From Spirochaetaceae bacterium (GTDB lineage Bacteria; Spirochaetota; Spirochaetia; Treponematales; Treponemataceae): 64,000 bases of DNA. Positions 8,831 to 18,576 of this stretch are shown here, one piece after another. Under the pieces are notes generated by a model, which was not told the DNA's origin, searched no databases, and saw nothing but the letters and a program-made list of their open reading frames with translations. The translations under genes were made by a program, and so were the position numbers. The stretch spans positions 62,001-126,000 of the forward strand of contig JAGBFB010000018.1 in NCBI GenBank assembly GCA_017936665.1. The letters are read 5' to 3'. Position 1 is the stretch's first letter; every line of letters begins with the position of its first letter.

Positions 8831-8886
8831 AAAAAAATGGCCGTCTTGCCCAAAACTTAAAATATTAAGTTTTATCGAAGACAGCC
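8831..8886 (-). terminator. Rho-independent terminator after the alpha ribosomal operon
   Basis: Minus strand arms GGCTGTCTT (8878-8886) and AAGACGGCC (8839-8847) enclose an inner AAAACTTA/TAAGTTTT stem. They are followed by A then seven T (8831-8837). It closes the long tuf-to-zinc-ribbon transcript before the liv promoter. Confidence 0.85.
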
Positions 8887-8908
8887 TAAAAATTGATCTT
8901 ACAGACAA

Positions 8909-9085
8909 TTAAATGGCTTTACCATTTTTGATAGCAGCTTTGCAGTATTTGCAAATTTTAGCCTTTTGTCCGTCAATTTCTTGTTCATACAGAATTTTGA
9001 TTCCGTCTTTTTTACAACGTGCACAAGTTCCGCGTCCGTGAGCTACTTGGTCACGAATACCTTTTCCACGATGGGATTTTGACAT
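8909..9085 (-). CDS. Small zinc-ribbon protein (58 aa), last gene of the alpha operon
   Basis: A 58-residue basic protein with two CxxC pairs: C21-x2-C24 (GTCARCKKDG) and C45-x2-C48 (ICKYCKAA), the geometry of a compact zinc ribbon. The N terminus is MSKSHRGKGIRDQVAHGRG. AAAGGAGTAGAAT precedes the ATG, and the start is 15 nt after rplQ, so it is cotranscribed with ribosomal proteins. I do not recognise a named family; a ribosome-associated or RNA-binding role is inferred from context and charge. A terminator follows the stop codon directly. Confidence 0.82.
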   Translation of the reverse strand: MSKSHRGKGIRDQVAHGRGTCARCKKDGIKILYEQEIDGQKAKICKYCKAAIKNGKAI

Positions 9086-9100
9086 ATTCTACTCCTTTCC

Positions 9101-9616
9101 TTATTCAGCAGCTACTGGAGCAGCTTCTTTTTCAGCAGGTTCTGCTTTTTCTGACTTTTTAGCAGTTGATTTTTTTTCACCTGCTTTTTTTGAAGTTGAT
9201 TTTTTTGAATCAGCTTTCTTTTTGTCATCTTTCTTTGAAGATTTTTTGTCAGAATCAAGCTGGTAATCTACCAATTCAAGAATAACAATATCAGCTGCGT
9301 CCCCTTGTCTAAATCCAAGTTTTAACATTCTGGTGTATCCACCATTTCTATCTTTCATACGAAGACCAATATTAGTAAATAATTTTGCTAATATAATTTC
9401 GTCTTGAATGAATTTTGCAGCTTCTCTTCTGTTGTGAACAGAATCTACTTTTGCACGTGTAATTAACTTTTCAGCAACTTTTCGAACTTCCTGAGCTTTT
9501 GCTTTAGTTGTAGTAATTCGTTCATATCTGAAAAGAGAAGTTACCATATTTCGTAACATCGCACGACGATGTGAAGATGTGCGTGAAAGTGCATTAAAAC
9601 CACTCTTATGATTCAT
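9101..9616 (-). CDS. rplQ: 50S ribosomal protein L17 with long Lys/Ala/Ser tail
   Basis: A 171-residue large-subunit protein. Residues 1 to about 118 are the L17 core ([19 protein letters not shown] at the N terminus, [21 protein letters not shown] at its end). From about 120 on there is a low-complexity tail of Lys, Ser, Ala and Glu that is absent from the compact enteric protein. The start overlaps the rpoA stop by 11 nt, as expected for coupled translation. Confidence 0.95.
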   Translation of the reverse strand: MNHKSGFNALSRTSSHRRAMLRNMVTSLFRYERITTTKAKAQEVRKVAEKLITRAKVDSVHNRREAAKFIQDEIILAKLFTNIGLRMKDRNGGYTRMLKLGFRQGDAADIVILELVDYQLDSDKKSSKKDDKKKADSKKSTSKKAGEKKSTAKKSEKAEPAEKEAAPVAAE

Positions 9617-10658
9617 CTGATTCTTCCTTCTTTGATAAATTGACAGCAGTCTTTAAAGAACTGTAATCTGTCATACCAAGATTAAGATTCCACTCTTGTA
9701 GTTTTTCTTTAATCTCAGTCAAACTCTTTTTACCAAAGTTACGAGTCTTGGCAATGTCTTCCTCTGTCTTTTTAGTCAATTCTCCGATTGTTCGGATATT
9801 TGCATTTTTTAGACAGTTTGATGAACGAACAGAAAGTTCTAGTTCTTCAACAGGAGTACTTAATATTTGACGAATACGTTCTGAAACTTCGTCAACATCT
9901 TCACCATGTCCAACTTCAGTATCATTAAAATTGACAAAAATAGCAAAATGATCCTTTGCGATTTTTGCAGCTTCTGCCAATGCGTCATCAGGAGCAATTG
10001 TTCCATCAGTCCAAATTTCCAGAATAAGCTTGTCGTAATCGTTTCGCTGACCTACACGACAAGGCTCAATAGCATATTTAACCTTTTGTATAGGAGTAAA
10101 AATTGCATCCATTGGAATTGTACCAACAACTTCAATGTATTGCTCATTTGTATCAGCAGGAACATAACCTCTTCCAAGGTCTACTTGAACTTCTATTTCA
10201 AGATGAGCACCTTCCATCATTGTGAAAAGATGTAAATCTTTTGTAAAAACTTCAAGTTGTGTTCCACGATCTAAATCATCACTTTTAACAGTTCCTGGTC
10301 CTTTAAACTCAAACAGGAATGTATCCTGCTCAACGTCCTCGGGAAGCCGCAATCGAATCTGTTTTACACTATTCAAAACTTCCAAGGTATCTTCTACAAC
10401 ATTAGGAATTGTTTCAAATTCACTGGATATAACGTGAGGAACATCATCAGCATCATAAGATGTAATTCTTACAGAACTAACTGCATATCCTTGAATAGAT
10501 GATAACAACACTCTACGTAGTGTATTTCCTACTGTAGTACCAAAACCAGGTTCAAAAGGATATGCTGAAAATTTTCCATAATTGGAATTGTTTTCAACAT
10601 GTTCAAAGTTAATCCCTTTTGGTTTCTTAAATCCTTTAAGCAGATTTTTGCGGGCCAT
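9606..10658 (-). CDS. rpoA: DNA-directed RNA polymerase subunit alpha
   Basis: A 350-residue subunit that dimerises to seed RNA polymerase assembly. The N-terminal domain has the family signature [19 protein letters not shown] near residue 38. The C-terminal domain has the helix-hairpin-helix region [18 protein letters not shown] near 290, which contacts UP elements and activators. It is followed by a charged end (SKKEESDES). It lies 9 nt after rpsD in the usual alpha operon order. Confidence 0.97.
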   Translation of the reverse strand: MARKNLLKGFKKPKGINFEHVENNSNYGKFSAYPFEPGFGTTVGNTLRRVLLSSIQGYAVSSVRITSYDADDVPHVISSEFETIPNVVEDTLEVLNSVKQIRLRLPEDVEQDTFLFEFKGPGTVKSDDLDRGTQLEVFTKDLHLFTMMEGAHLEIEVQVDLGRGYVPADTNEQYIEVVGTIPMDAIFTPIQKVKYAIEPCRVGQRNDYDKLILEIWTDGTIAPDDALAEAAKIAKDHFAIFVNFNDTEVGHGEDVDEVSERIRQILSTPVEELELSVRSSNCLKNANIRTIGELTKKTEEDIAKTRNFGKKSLTEIKEKLQEWNLNLGMTDYSSLKTAVNLSKKEESDES

Positions 10659-10667
10659 CCGAACTCC

Positions 10668-11303
10668 TTATTTAGAATAGAGCTCAACCACGAGCTGTTC
10701 TTTAATATCAGCAAGATCAGTTACATCAGCACGTTCAGGATAAGAAACGAATGTTCCTTTTTGAGCGTCAATGTCAAGACTAATCCATGGATAAACACCG
10801 GACTTTGAAACTTCTTTTAAAGCTTCAAGAATTGTTACGCATTTTTTGCTTGCTTCTTTTACTTCAACAACATCGCCTGGTTTAATCATATAACTTGGAA
10901 TGTTGATAACTTTTCCATTAACCATAACGTGTCCGTGAGAAACAATTTGTCTAGCCTGTGAGCGGCTTGATGCAAAATGCATACGGAAAGCAACATTATC
11001 AAGTCTGCTTTCAAGCAAACGAATAAGGTTATCACCAGTTACACCAGGCATACGTGAAGCTCTATCAAAGAAAAGACGGAATTGTTTTTCCAACATTCCA
11101 TACATTCTCTTTAATTTTTGCTTTTCACGAAGCTGAATTCCATATTCACTGCGTTTTCCAGATCTTGATTTAGGATCTTTACCTGGAGCAGCTCTTTTCT
11201 TGTTGAGAGGACATTTATCGCTCTTACAACGATCACCTTTCAACATAAGTTTTTTCTGTTCTGTTCTACATAAACGGCATACAGGGCCTGTATATCTTGC
11301 CAT
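10668..11303 (-). CDS. rpsD: 30S ribosomal protein S4 (zinc-binding form)
   Basis: A 211-residue primary 16S rRNA-binding protein and S4-fold RNA binder. The N terminus has four cysteines, C9-x2-C12 and C26-x4-C31, so this is the zinc-containing variant. The S4 domain (LESRLDNVAFRMHFASSRSQ) begins near residue 92. S4 is a known translational repressor of the alpha operon in enterics; whether it is here is not shown. Confidence 0.97.
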   Translation of the reverse strand: MARYTGPVCRLCRTEQKKLMLKGDRCKSDKCPLNKKRAAPGKDPKSRSGKRSEYGIQLREKQKLKRMYGMLEKQFRLFFDRASRMPGVTGDNLIRLLESRLDNVAFRMHFASSRSQARQIVSHGHVMVNGKVINIPSYMIKPGDVVEVKEASKKCVTILEALKEVSKSGVYPWISLDIDAQKGTFVSYPERADVTDLADIKEQLVVELYSK

Positions 11304-11321
11304 ACTAGCAGTTCTCCTTCA

Positions 11322-11702
11322 TTAAACGCGGCGTGTTTTCTTAGGGCGACATCCATTGTGTGGAATAGGTGTTACATCGCTAATTGATTTAACTTTTAGC
11401 CCCATTGCACCGAGAGAACGGACAGCAGATTCCCGTCCGACACCTGGACCTTTAACATATACATGAACTTCGCGAAGTCCATAGCTAGCAGCTCTTTGAA
11501 CAGCAGTTTCTGCTACAGTTTGTGCAGCAAAAGGTGTTGATTTTTTTGCACCATTGAAACCAAGTCCACCAGAAGATGCCCATGCTAAAGCATTCCCGTT
11601 AAGATCAGTAATTGTTACAATTGTATTATTGAATGTAGCTTGAATATATACGTTACCTTCGTATACGCTCTTCTTTTCTTTTCGCTTTTTTACGGTAGCC
11701 AC
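11322..11702 (-). CDS. rpsK: 30S ribosomal protein S11
   Basis: A 126-residue platform protein of the small subunit. The family core [18 protein letters not shown] is near residue 16, [17 protein letters not shown] near 82, and the C-terminal [18 protein letters not shown] is complete. The order rpsM-rpsK-rpsD-rpoA-rplQ is canonical. Confidence 0.97.
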   Translation of the reverse strand: MATVKKRKEKKSVYEGNVYIQATFNNTIVTITDLNGNALAWASSGGLGFNGAKKSTPFAAQTVAETAVQRAASYGLREVHVYVKGPGVGRESAVRSLGAMGLKVKSISDVTPIPHNGCRPKKTRRV

Positions 11703-11725
11703 TTTAGTTTACCTCCACCTATGCT

Positions 11726-12091
11726 TTACTTCTTCTTACCTGCAACGGTCTTTTTCTTACCTTTGCGAGTACGAGAGTTAGTACGAGTGCGCTGTCCATG
11801 AACAGGCAATCCCTTTCTGTGGCGAAGACCACGATAGCAGCCAATATCCATAAGGCGCTTAATATTCAAACCAATTTCTGAACGAAGACGTCCTTCTACT
11901 TTATATTCATTATCAATTAAAGTACGAAGAGTTCCTACTTCATCCTGTGAAAGATCGTTCATCATTCTGTTAGGGTCAATTTTTGCCTTTTCACAGATTT
12001 CATCAGCTGATGAACGTCCAATACCATAAATATAAGTCAATGCTATGTTGACATGTTTGTTAGGGAGGTCAACTCCCGCAATTCGAGCCAT
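11726..12091 (-). CDS. rpsM: 30S ribosomal protein S13
   Basis: A 121-residue head protein that contacts the P-site tRNA through its C-terminal tail. [13 protein letters not shown] at the start, LTYIYGIG near residue 18, and the basic [18 protein letters not shown] tail are all present. It lies 10 nt after rpmJ. Confidence 0.97.
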   Translation of the reverse strand: MARIAGVDLPNKHVNIALTYIYGIGRSSADEICEKAKIDPNRMMNDLSQDEVGTLRTLIDNEYKVEGRLRSEIGLNIKRLMDIGCYRGLRHRKGLPVHGQRTRTNSRTRKGKKKTVAGKKK

Positions 12092-12101
12092 CTAATACTC
12101 C

Positions 12102-12215
12102 TCAGCCCTGTCTTTGCTTATGTTTTGGATTTGAACAAACGATTCTTACAATACCGAAACGTTTGATAACCTTACACTTGTCGCAAATAGGCTTTACGCT
12201 GGTTCGCACTTTCAT
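12102..12215 (-). CDS. rpmJ: 50S ribosomal protein L36 (zinc-binding form)
   Basis: A 37-residue protein, [18 protein letters not shown] onward, with zinc ligands C11, C14, C27 and H32. The start is ATG 12215, with GGGGG 5 nt upstream; longer in-frame extensions upstream are not L36. It sits between secY and rpsM, as usual. Confidence 0.95.
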   Translation of the reverse strand: MKVRTSVKPICDKCKVIKRFGIVRIVCSNPKHKQRQG

Positions 12216-12233
12216 AATATCCCCCTGGATAAT

Positions 12234-12312
12234 AAAAATAGTGTAGTTGATATCGAATCCTAGCAAATCGCAATGATTTACAATCCGATACCGACTATTA
12301 AACACTATTTTT
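12234..12312 (-). promoter_or_regulatory. Long hairpin between secY and rpmJ (possible alpha-operon leader element)
   Basis: An 11-bp outer inverted repeat (AAAAATAGTGT, 12302-12312 and 12234-12244 on the minus strand) encloses an inner GTAAATC/GATTTGC-like stem. Its distal arm ends in a T-rich stretch just before the rpmJ ribosome-binding site. It marks the spc-alpha junction and could attenuate transcription or be a ribosomal-protein autoregulatory site. Confidence 0.6.
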
Positions 12313-12343
12313 CAAAGTTATTCTACCAGTTACAACAAAAAAT

Positions 12344-13663
12344 CTAAAGATTTCTTGAGCGCAACTTGCCTTTTTTTACTAATCCATCTTGATGATGCAT
12401 TTTCATCAAAGCTTCTACCTGGCTCATTGTGTCCAAATCAACACCTACAAGAATCAACAATGAAGTTCCACCCATCAACATAGAAATTGATTGTGGGAAT
12501 CCAAAAAGATTCTGTACAATTGTTGGTAAAACTGCAATTACAGCTAGGTATAATGAACCTGGCAGCACGAGTCGGTTCAATACTTTCTGCATATATTCTT
12601 CCATTTTATCAGTTCTAATTCCAGGAATAGAACCACCGTTTTCACGGACGTTTTTTGCAATCTCAGTGGGGTTCAGGGTTACCTGTGTGTAGAAGTATGC
12701 AAAGAAAACGATTAATAAAACTAAGAATACATTATACCAAATTCCAACAGGATCTAGGAATGCTGCAAGATTGTTCAACCATCTAACATTTGGTCCCAAA
12801 CTTGTTGCAATTTGCAATGGGAATGTTAAGAAAGATGAAGCAAAAATTACAGGAATAACTCCTGATGGATTAATTTTGAACGGTATGTAAGTGCTTTGTC
12901 CGCCGTACATTTTACGACCAACAACGCGTTTTGCATAATGAACTGGAATTTTTCTTTGACCTTGTTGTTCATAAACAACAAGAGCAATAATTCCAACAAA
13001 CATAAATATTACAACGATTACAAAAACAATGTTAATTTCACCATTTTTTACCATACGACCCAATTCCCATACAGCAGATGGAAGTCGAGCAACGATACCA
13101 GCAAAAATCAACATAGAAATACCGTTTCCGATACCTCTAGCAGTTATTTGTTCTCCAAGCCAAATTGTTACCATTGTACCTGTAGTAACAGTAATCATTG
13201 CAATAATCTTGAACAATACAGAACTTGAAATTACAACAGCACCAGGAATACTAGCAGCATAAACAGTTACAGCCATAGACTGAATAAGACATACAAAAAC
13301 TGTTCCTACACGTGTCCACTTTTGAACCTTTTTTTGTCCACCATCTTCCTGAGCAATTCTTTTCAAAGATGGGAAGATAATTAGTGCCAACTGCATAATA
13401 ATTTGTGTTGAAATGTATGGCATAACACCTAACATAAACACAGAAAAATTAGAGAAGGCACCACCGGCAAAAAAGTCCATATAGTCAACAAAAGCATTAC
13501 CTCGTGTCATAGACTCAAAGTAAGATGTCAATGCCTGAGGATTAATTCCAGGAATTGTCAAAACACTACCTAAACGATAGACAGCGAGAACAATAAATGT
13601 AAAGAATATTCTACTACGAAGTTCTTTAACTTTAAACATATTTACAATTGGATTGTTTGCCAT
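12344..13663 (-). CDS. secY: Protein translocase subunit SecY
   Basis: A 439-residue, ten-span inner-membrane channel of the Sec translocon, partner of the SecE encoded at 36547-36723. It starts MANNPIVNMFKVKELRSR, has RLGSVLTIPGINPQAL (plug region) near residue 38, and ends with MHHQDGLVKKGKLRSRNL. ATG 13663 is preferred over an in-frame TTG at 13678 because of homology and because GGGAT is 7 nt upstream. Confidence 0.96.
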   Translation of the reverse strand: MANNPIVNMFKVKELRSRIFFTFIVLAVYRLGSVLTIPGINPQALTSYFESMTRGNAFVDYMDFFAGGAFSNFSVFMLGVMPYISTQIIMQLALIIFPSLKRIAQEDGGQKKVQKWTRVGTVFVCLIQSMAVTVYAASIPGAVVISSSVLFKIIAMITVTTGTMVTIWLGEQITARGIGNGISMLIFAGIVARLPSAVWELGRMVKNGEINIVFVIVVIFMFVGIIALVVYEQQGQRKIPVHYAKRVVGRKMYGGQSTYIPFKINPSGVIPVIFASSFLTFPLQIATSLGPNVRWLNNLAAFLDPVGIWYNVFLVLLIVFFAYFYTQVTLNPTEIAKNVRENGGSIPGIRTDKMEEYMQKVLNRLVLPGSLYLAVIAVLPTIVQNLFGFPQSISMLMGGTSLLILVGVDLDTMSQVEALMKMHHQDGLVKKGKLRSRNL

Positions 13664-13680
13664 TTCAATATCCCGCAATT

Positions 13681-14148
13681 TTATTCGTTAGTAGCAGCTT
13701 TTGTACAAGCAACAACTGAACCGCCAACTTTTTCGATTTTCTCCTTCGCAGAAGCAGAAACCTTATCAACAGCTACAGTCAATTTCTTTGTAACTTCACC
13801 GTCTCCCAATATTTTAACTGGAAGATTTACTTTCTTTAAAAGCCCTTTTAATACCAATGATTCAACATTAACTGTTTCACCATCAGCATATTTAGCTTCT
13901 AAATCTTTAAGATTGAAGATTGCGTATTCTTTCTTAAAAGGATAATTTGAAAATCCTCTTTGAGCGATACGACGATACAAAGGCATCTGTCCACCTTCAA
14001 ATCCTACGTAAACTTTACCGCCAGAACGAGACTGTTGTCCCTTATTTCCGCGTCCAGCAGTAGAACCAAGACCAGAACCTGTTCCTCGGCCTACTCTTTT
14101 TGTATTTTTATTTGCACCTTGTGGGGCACTGAGTACGAAATCTGACAT
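13681..14148 (-). CDS. rplO: 50S ribosomal protein L15
   Basis: A 155-residue protein with the Gly-rich RVGRGTGSGLGSTAGRGNKG segment near residue 18, diagnostic of L15. The start ATG 14148 shares a base with the rpmD stop (TAATG) and has GAGGAG upstream; the earlier in-frame codons lie in rpmD. Confidence 0.96.
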   Translation of the reverse strand: MSDFVLSAPQGANKNTKRVGRGTGSGLGSTAGRGNKGQQSRSGGKVYVGFEGGQMPLYRRIAQRGFSNYPFKKEYAIFNLKDLEAKYADGETVNVESLVLKGLLKKVNLPVKILGDGEVTKKLTVAVDKVSASAKEKIEKVGGSVVACTKAATNE

Positions 14149-14333
14149 TAGTTTAACTCCTCGCACTTAACAAGATGTGAAACAGAAGCAATCATACCGG
14201 CAATAGCTGGATTTAATTCATGTTCCACAGTTGAGTTAATTTTTTTCAACCCGAGACTTCTTACAGTAGCACGTTTTGCAGGCTTCTGTCCGATAGTACT
14301 CTTAATTAGTGTTACTTTAACCTTCTTAGCCAT
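14148..14333 (-). CDS. rpmD: 50S ribosomal protein L30
   Basis: A 61-residue protein, starting MAKKVKVTLIKSTIGQKPAK, with the SLGLKKINSTVEH core. It is in its usual place between rpsE and rplO, 3 nt after rpsE and overlapping rplO by one base. Confidence 0.95.
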   Translation of the reverse strand: MAKKVKVTLIKSTIGQKPAKRATVRSLGLKKINSTVEHELNPAIAGMIASVSHLVKCEELN

Positions 14334-14336
14334 TGA

Positions 14337-14849
14337 TTAACCCCATAAGTCTTTCAGAGTTTTACTTCTGTTTTTAGCTACTTCACGAGCATCCATAAGT
14401 CCTTTTACAGCTTCAAATGTTGCACGAACAACATTTACAGATGTATTTGAACCTAAAGATTTTGACATAACGTCAGTAGCACCAGCAGCTTCAAGAACAG
14501 CTCTTACAGGTCCACCTGCAATAATACCTGTTCCAGAACAAGCTGGTTTAAGAAGAACAGAAGAGCTTTTAAATTCAGCTTGAATTTCATGTGGAATAGT
14601 TCCATTTTTTAGAGGAACTGTTACAAGATTTCTCTTAGCTTTATCAATACTCTTTCTGATAGCCTCTGTTACATCGTTGGCTTTTCCAAAACCAAAACCA
14701 ACTCTTCCTTTTTTATCGCCAACTACAGTTAATGCTGAAAAAGAATATCTTCGTCCACCTTTAACTACTTTTGCAGTTCTGTTTAACTTGATTAATTTTT
14801 CAACAAATTCTTTTGGCTGATCTCTATCAAAATTCTTTTGGTGATCCAT
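14337..14849 (-). CDS. rpsE: 30S ribosomal protein S5
   Basis: A 170-residue protein important for decoding accuracy. The double-stranded RNA-binding-like core includes [22 protein letters not shown] near residue 31, and [18 protein letters not shown] near 116. It lies 8 nt after rplR. Confidence 0.97.
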   Translation of the reverse strand: MDHQKNFDRDQPKEFVEKLIKLNRTAKVVKGGRRYSFSALTVVGDKKGRVGFGFGKANDVTEAIRKSIDKAKRNLVTVPLKNGTIPHEIQAEFKSSSVLLKPACSGTGIIAGGPVRAVLEAAGATDVMSKSLGSNTSVNVVRATFEAVKGLMDAREVAKNRSKTLKDLWG

Positions 14850-14857
14850 AGCTTCTC

Positions 14858-15220
14858 CTAGAACTCTAAACCGGCTTTTCTTGCACCATCAGCAAGAGCT
14901 TTCACTACACCATGGTAGAGATAACCGTTTCTATCAAAAACTACAGTCTTGATGTTTTTATCAAGAATGCGTTTTCCAAATTCTTCACCTAATTTTGCAG
15001 CACCGTCTGTATTAGGCTTCAAAGAAGCAAACTCTTTTTCCAATGTAGAAATTGATGCAAGAGTTTTTCCGGCATCATCATCAATTATCTGCATATACAA
15101 ATTACAGTTACTGCGAGTTACAGTCATACGAGGACGTTCTGCAGTTCCATGCAACCGTTTGCGGATGTGAATTTTTCTCTTAAGACGCTTTCTGTCTTTA
15201 TCATTAAGTTTCTTAAACAT
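14858..15220 (-). CDS. rplR: 50S ribosomal protein L18
   Basis: A 120-residue 5S rRNA-binding protein. [19 protein letters not shown] (residues about 21-39) and [22 protein letters not shown] near the end match L18. It lies 12 nt after rplF. Confidence 0.97.
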   Translation of the reverse strand: MFKKLNDKDRKRLKRKIHIRKRLHGTAERPRMTVTRSNCNLYMQIIDDDAGKTLASISTLEKEFASLKPNTDGAAKLGEEFGKRILDKNIKTVVFDRNGYLYHGVVKALADGARKAGLEF

Positions 15221-15232
15221 ATTGCTACATCC

Positions 15233-15772
15233 TTATTTAACACCGGATTTTCCGACTTTTCGCTTGATAACTTCTGTTTCATAGCGAATACCTTTACCTT
15301 TATAAGGTTCAGGTCCACGAAGCTTACGGATTCCAGCTGCATATTCACCAACTGCTTGTTTATCGATTCCAGAAATTGAAATCTTATTTTGTCCTTCAAC
15401 TGCCACAGTTAAGTTTGCTGGAATTGTTGCGATAAAGTCATTTGAATATCCAAGGTTCATAACTAATTTATCACCTTGAACTTCAGCACGATAACCAACA
15501 CCGTTAATTACAAGTACTTTTGTAAAACCAGCAGATACACCTGTAATCATATTGTTAATAAGATTACGATATAATCCATGTGCAGAACGTGCAGGTTTTG
15601 TGTCATTGTTTCTTGTAACAACTACTTCAGTATCTTTTACTTCAATTGAAACTAAATCACAAAAATCTTGTGTCAATTTACCTTTTGCACCTTCAACAGT
15701 GATAAGGTTGTTTGCCACACTTACTTTTACTCCCGCTGGAATAGCAACAGGAAGTTTACCGATTCTTGACAT
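15233..15772 (-). CDS. rplF: 50S ribosomal protein L6
   Basis: A 179-residue protein with two L6 repeats, starting [15 protein letters not shown]. The C-terminal signature [20 protein letters not shown] is near residue 154. It lies 12 nt after rpsH. Confidence 0.97.
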   Translation of the reverse strand: MSRIGKLPVAIPAGVKVSVANNLITVEGAKGKLTQDFCDLVSIEVKDTEVVVTRNNDTKPARSAHGLYRNLINNMITGVSAGFTKVLVINGVGYRAEVQGDKLVMNLGYSNDFIATIPANLTVAVEGQNKISISGIDKQAVGEYAAGIRKLRGPEPYKGKGIRYETEVIKRKVGKSGVK

Positions 15773-15784
15773 TACTTCCTCCTA

Positions 15785-16183
15785 TTACCAAACGTTGCAA
15801 ATTAACTCACCGCCAACCATCTTTTCGGCTGCTTTTTTACCTGTGGTAACACCGATAGATGTTGAAACGATAACTGTACCGTATCCATTATACATACGGG
15901 GCAGATCTTTATAACCAGAATAAACGCGTCTACCTGGTGTTGAAATTTTTTCAATTCCATGAATAACAGGTGCGTTTAATTCATCATATTTCAAGAAAAT
16001 TCTAATTACATTAACACCATCTTGTGTTACTTTCTTGAAATTCTTAATATAGCCTTCGGTTTTAAGGATTTTCACGATTTCCAATTTGAGCTTGGATGTA
16101 GAAACGTCTACCTTTTCGTGGCGGGCCATAGCCGCATTCCTTACCTTAGTAAGCATATCTGCTATTGGGTCTGAAACGCTCAT
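15785..16183 (-). CDS. rpsH: 30S ribosomal protein S8
   Basis: A 132-residue 16S rRNA-binding protein. [13 protein letters not shown] near the start and [19 protein letters not shown] near the end are diagnostic. S8 represses the spc operon in enterics by binding near rplE; no equivalent site was identified here. Confidence 0.97.
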   Translation of the reverse strand: MSVSDPIADMLTKVRNAAMARHEKVDVSTSKLKLEIVKILKTEGYIKNFKKVTQDGVNVIRIFLKYDELNAPVIHGIEKISTPGRRVYSGYKDLPRMYNGYGTVIVSTSIGVTTGKKAAEKMVGGELICNVW

Positions 16184-16197
16184 TTTCTTCTCCTACT

Positions 16198-16383
16198 CTA
16201 CCAACTGGATTTTGTGACACCTGGAATTAGGCCTTCACTTGCTAACTTACGGAAGCAAACACGACACATTTTAAACTTTCGTAAGTAACCTCTAGGGCGA
16301 CCGCAACATTGACAGCGATTTACTTTTCTTGTGCTGTACTTAGGAGTGCGTTCTGCCTTAATAATCATTGATTTCTTTGCCAT
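16198..16383 (-). CDS. rpsN: 30S ribosomal protein S14, zinc-binding type
   Basis: A 61-residue protein of the short zinc type, with C24, C27, C40 and C43 ([14 protein letters not shown] then MCRVCF). It is complete and lies between rplE and rpsH. Confidence 0.97.
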   Translation of the reverse strand: MAKKSMIIKAERTPKYSTRKVNRCQCCGRPRGYLRKFKMCRVCFRKLASEGLIPGVTKSSW

Positions 16384-16394
16384 GAACTCCTCCC

Positions 16395-16946
16395 TTATTT
16401 TCTGAATGGCATTCCGAACTTGATAAGGAGAGCTCGTGCATCATTATCAGTTTCTGCACTGGTTACAATGTTGATATTTAATCCAGAAACCTTTTCGATT
16501 TTATCAAAGTCGATTTCAGGGAAAATAATCTGCTCTGTGATACCAAGAGAATAATTTCCATGACCATCAAATCCATTAGGTTTGATTCCGCGGAAATCCT
16601 TAACACGGGGTAATGCAACATTGATGAGTCTATCAAGGAACTCATACATATGAGCTCCTCTCAATGTTACCATTACTCCAACCTCATTGCCCTCACGAAG
16701 CTTGAAATTTGCAATACTTTTCTTTGCCCTTGTTTTTACAGCTTTCTGACCTGTAATTGCTGTAAGGTCAGTAACTGCGGCATCAAGGAGTTTCTTGTTT
16801 GTGAGAGCTTCGCCAACACCCATGCTAACTACAATCTTTTTGATTGCAGGGATTTGCATAACTGTTTTACATCCTAACTCTTTGAAGAGTTCTGGGGCGA
16901 TTTTGTCATTATAGACTTTCTTAAGCCGGGGTACGTAATTACTCAT
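16395..16946 (-). CDS. rplE: 50S ribosomal protein L5
   Basis: A 183-residue 5S rRNA-binding protein. [17 protein letters not shown] is near the start, with the [15 protein letters not shown] segment and [17 protein letters not shown] in the second half. The start ATG 16946 overlaps the rplX stop (TAATG), with GGAG about 10 nt upstream; in-frame codons further up lie in rplX. Confidence 0.96.
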   Translation of the reverse strand: MSNYVPRLKKVYNDKIAPELFKELGCKTVMQIPAIKKIVVSMGVGEALTNKKLLDAAVTDLTAITGQKAVKTRAKKSIANFKLREGNEVGVMVTLRGAHMYEFLDRLINVALPRVKDFRGIKPNGFDGHGNYSLGITEQIIFPEIDFDKIEKVSGLNINIVTSAETDNDARALLIKFGMPFRK

Positions 16947-17260
16947 TATAGAGTTTCTCCACATTTGCGGCAAACTCGAATTTTCTTGTCGCCGTCGATT
17001 TTATATCCAATACGAACAGGTCCACATTTTTTACAAACGATAGCTACGTTTGAAATGTGAAGTGGAGCTTCAATTTCTGAAATTCCACCGCGATCCTGTT
17101 GACTGCGTTTTCTCATTGCTTTTTTTACAAGGTTTACACCTGAAACAATAACTCTGTCTTTATCACTAACTACACGAACTACTGTTCCTCTTTTACCTTT
17201 ATCTTTACCAGCAATAACTTCTACAAGGTCATCCTTGCGGATTTTAAATTTCTTTTGCAT
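16946..17260 (-). CDS. rplX: 50S ribosomal protein L24
   Basis: A 104-residue KOW-domain assembly initiator protein ([20 protein letters not shown] near the start). The C-terminal part carries two CxxC pairs ([12 protein letters not shown] and CRKCGETL), as in many bacterial L24 proteins. ATG 17260 is preferred over a GTG one codon upstream, by spacing to GGAG. Confidence 0.96.
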   Translation of the reverse strand: MQKKFKIRKDDLVEVIAGKDKGKRGTVVRVVSDKDRVIVSGVNLVKKAMRKRSQQDRGGISEIEAPLHISNVAIVCKKCGPVRIGYKIDGDKKIRVCRKCGETL

Positions 17261-17271
17261 CACAATTCTCC

Positions 17272-17640
17272 TTATAGAACTTCTGGAGCAAGTGATACGA
17301 TTTTCATGTAATCCATATCACGAAGCTCACGTGCTACTGGTCCAAATACACGTTTACCTTTTGGGTTTTTATTTGCATCAATGAGAACACATGCGTTATC
17401 ATCAAAGCGAATATATGTTCCATCAGGACGACGATATTCTTTAGCAATTCTTACGATAACAGCCTTTTCGACTGAACCTTTTTTGATTGTAGATGTAGGA
17501 ATAGCATCCTTAACAGCTACAACAATTACATCGCCAATACTTGCATAGCGACGGTGTGAACCGCCAATTACCTTGATACATTGAACTTGCTTTGCACCAG
17601 AGTTATCAGCTACGTTCAAATTAGTTTGCATCTGAATCAT
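17272..17640 (-). CDS. rplN: 50S ribosomal protein L14
   Basis: A 122-residue protein, [20 protein letters not shown] onward, with the [13 protein letters not shown] segment and the complete C-terminal [24 protein letters not shown] ending. Confidence 0.97.
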   Translation of the reverse strand: MIQMQTNLNVADNSGAKQVQCIKVIGGSHRRYASIGDVIVVAVKDAIPTSTIKKGSVEKAVIVRIAKEYRRPDGTYIRFDDNACVLIDANKNPKGKRVFGPVARELRDMDYMKIVSLAPEVL

Positions 17641-17658
17641 ACTTTATCTCCTTAAAGC

Positions 17659-17931
17659 TTATCTTGCTCGTTCAACGATTTCGGCAAGTCTCCAGCATTT
17701 ATCTTTGCTTAGAGGCCGACACTCAACGATACGAACTCGGTCACCAATTTTTGCCTCATTCTTTTCATCATGTGCCTTGCATTTCTTGACACGGGTAACA
17801 TATTTTTTATAAAGCCTGTGCATCTTTTTTGTTGCAACTGAAACAACAATAGTTTTATCCATTTTGTCACTTGTTACAATACCAACAAAAGATCTTTTTG
17901 AAGCTTTATTTTGAACTACTTGTTCTTCCAC
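17659..17931 (-). CDS. rpsQ: 30S ribosomal protein S17
   Basis: A 90-residue OB-fold protein. [20 protein letters not shown] near residue 17 and [21 protein letters not shown] near 62 are diagnostic. The start codon appears to be GTG (17931), with AGGAG about 7 nt upstream. Confidence 0.96.
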   Translation of the reverse strand: MEEQVVQNKASKRSFVGIVTSDKMDKTIVVSVATKKMHRLYKKYVTRVKKCKAHDEKNEAKIGDRVRIVECRPLSKDKCWRLAEIVERAR

Positions 17932-17941
17932 GGGTCAGCTC

Positions 17942-18142
17942 CTACTTATCCTGTCCGGCAATTTCTTTTTGACGGATCAGCGTATTAATGCGTGCAATTT
18001 CACGACGCATTGTACGTTTTTGCAAAGGATTATCCACATGGCCAATAACCATCTGGAATCTTAAATCCATGTACTGTTTTTTTAGCTCATTCCGTTTTGC
18101 AACGAGTTCGGAATAAGACAATTCTTTTTCTTTCTTTGCCAT
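17942..18142 (-). CDS. rpmC: 50S ribosomal protein L29
   Basis: A 66-residue helical protein near the exit tunnel. The ELKKQYMDLRFQMVIGHVDN segment and RREIARINTLIRQKE match L29. It lies 11 nt after rplP. Confidence 0.96.
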   Translation of the reverse strand: MAKKEKELSYSELVAKRNELKKQYMDLRFQMVIGHVDNPLQKRTMRREIARINTLIRQKEIAGQDK

Positions 18143-18153
18143 TTTATAACTCC

Positions 18154-18573
18154 TTATAGAACTTCGTTACGATAAGCAATTTTTGTCTTGATAGGAAGTT
18201 TACTTCCTGCAAGTCTAACTGCTTCTTCGGCAATAGCCAAATCAACGCCACCAATTTCGAATAAAATCTGACCTGGTTTAATTACAGCAGCCCAGAATTC
18301 TGGTGCTCCCTTACCTTTACCCTGTCTTGTTTCAGCAGGTTTTTTAGAAATAGGTTTATCTGGGAATACACGAATCCAAACCTGACCTTTACGGTTAATC
18401 TTACGGTTCAAAGCAACACGAGCAGCTTCAATATGACGAGCTGACAACCAGATTGGTTCAAGAGCTACAAGAGCTACATCACCAAAATCTACGTTACAAC
18501 CACGAGTTGCGTTTCCGTCGATTCTACCACGTTGCACCTTACGGTGCATTACTCTTTTAGGTGCAAGTGCCAT
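18154..18573 (-). CDS. rplP: 50S ribosomal protein L16
   Basis: A 139-residue protein at the A-site tRNA elbow. RGNATRG-like [17 protein letters not shown] near the start, [22 protein letters not shown] near 68, and the C-terminal [14 protein letters not shown] are present. Confidence 0.97.
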   Translation of the reverse strand: MALAPKRVMHRKVQRGRIDGNATRGCNVDFGDVALVALEPIWLSARHIEAARVALNRKINRKGQVWIRVFPDKPISKKPAETRQGKGKGAPEFWAAVIKPGQILFEIGGVDLAIAEEAVRLAGSKLPIKTKIAYRNEVL

Positions 18574-18576
18574 TGC

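Noticed and set aside
9906-10235. Plus-strand reading frames opposite rpoA and other ribosomal genes
   Set aside because: They are mirror frames of highly conserved coding sequence, have no ribosome-binding sites and give no recognisable protein.
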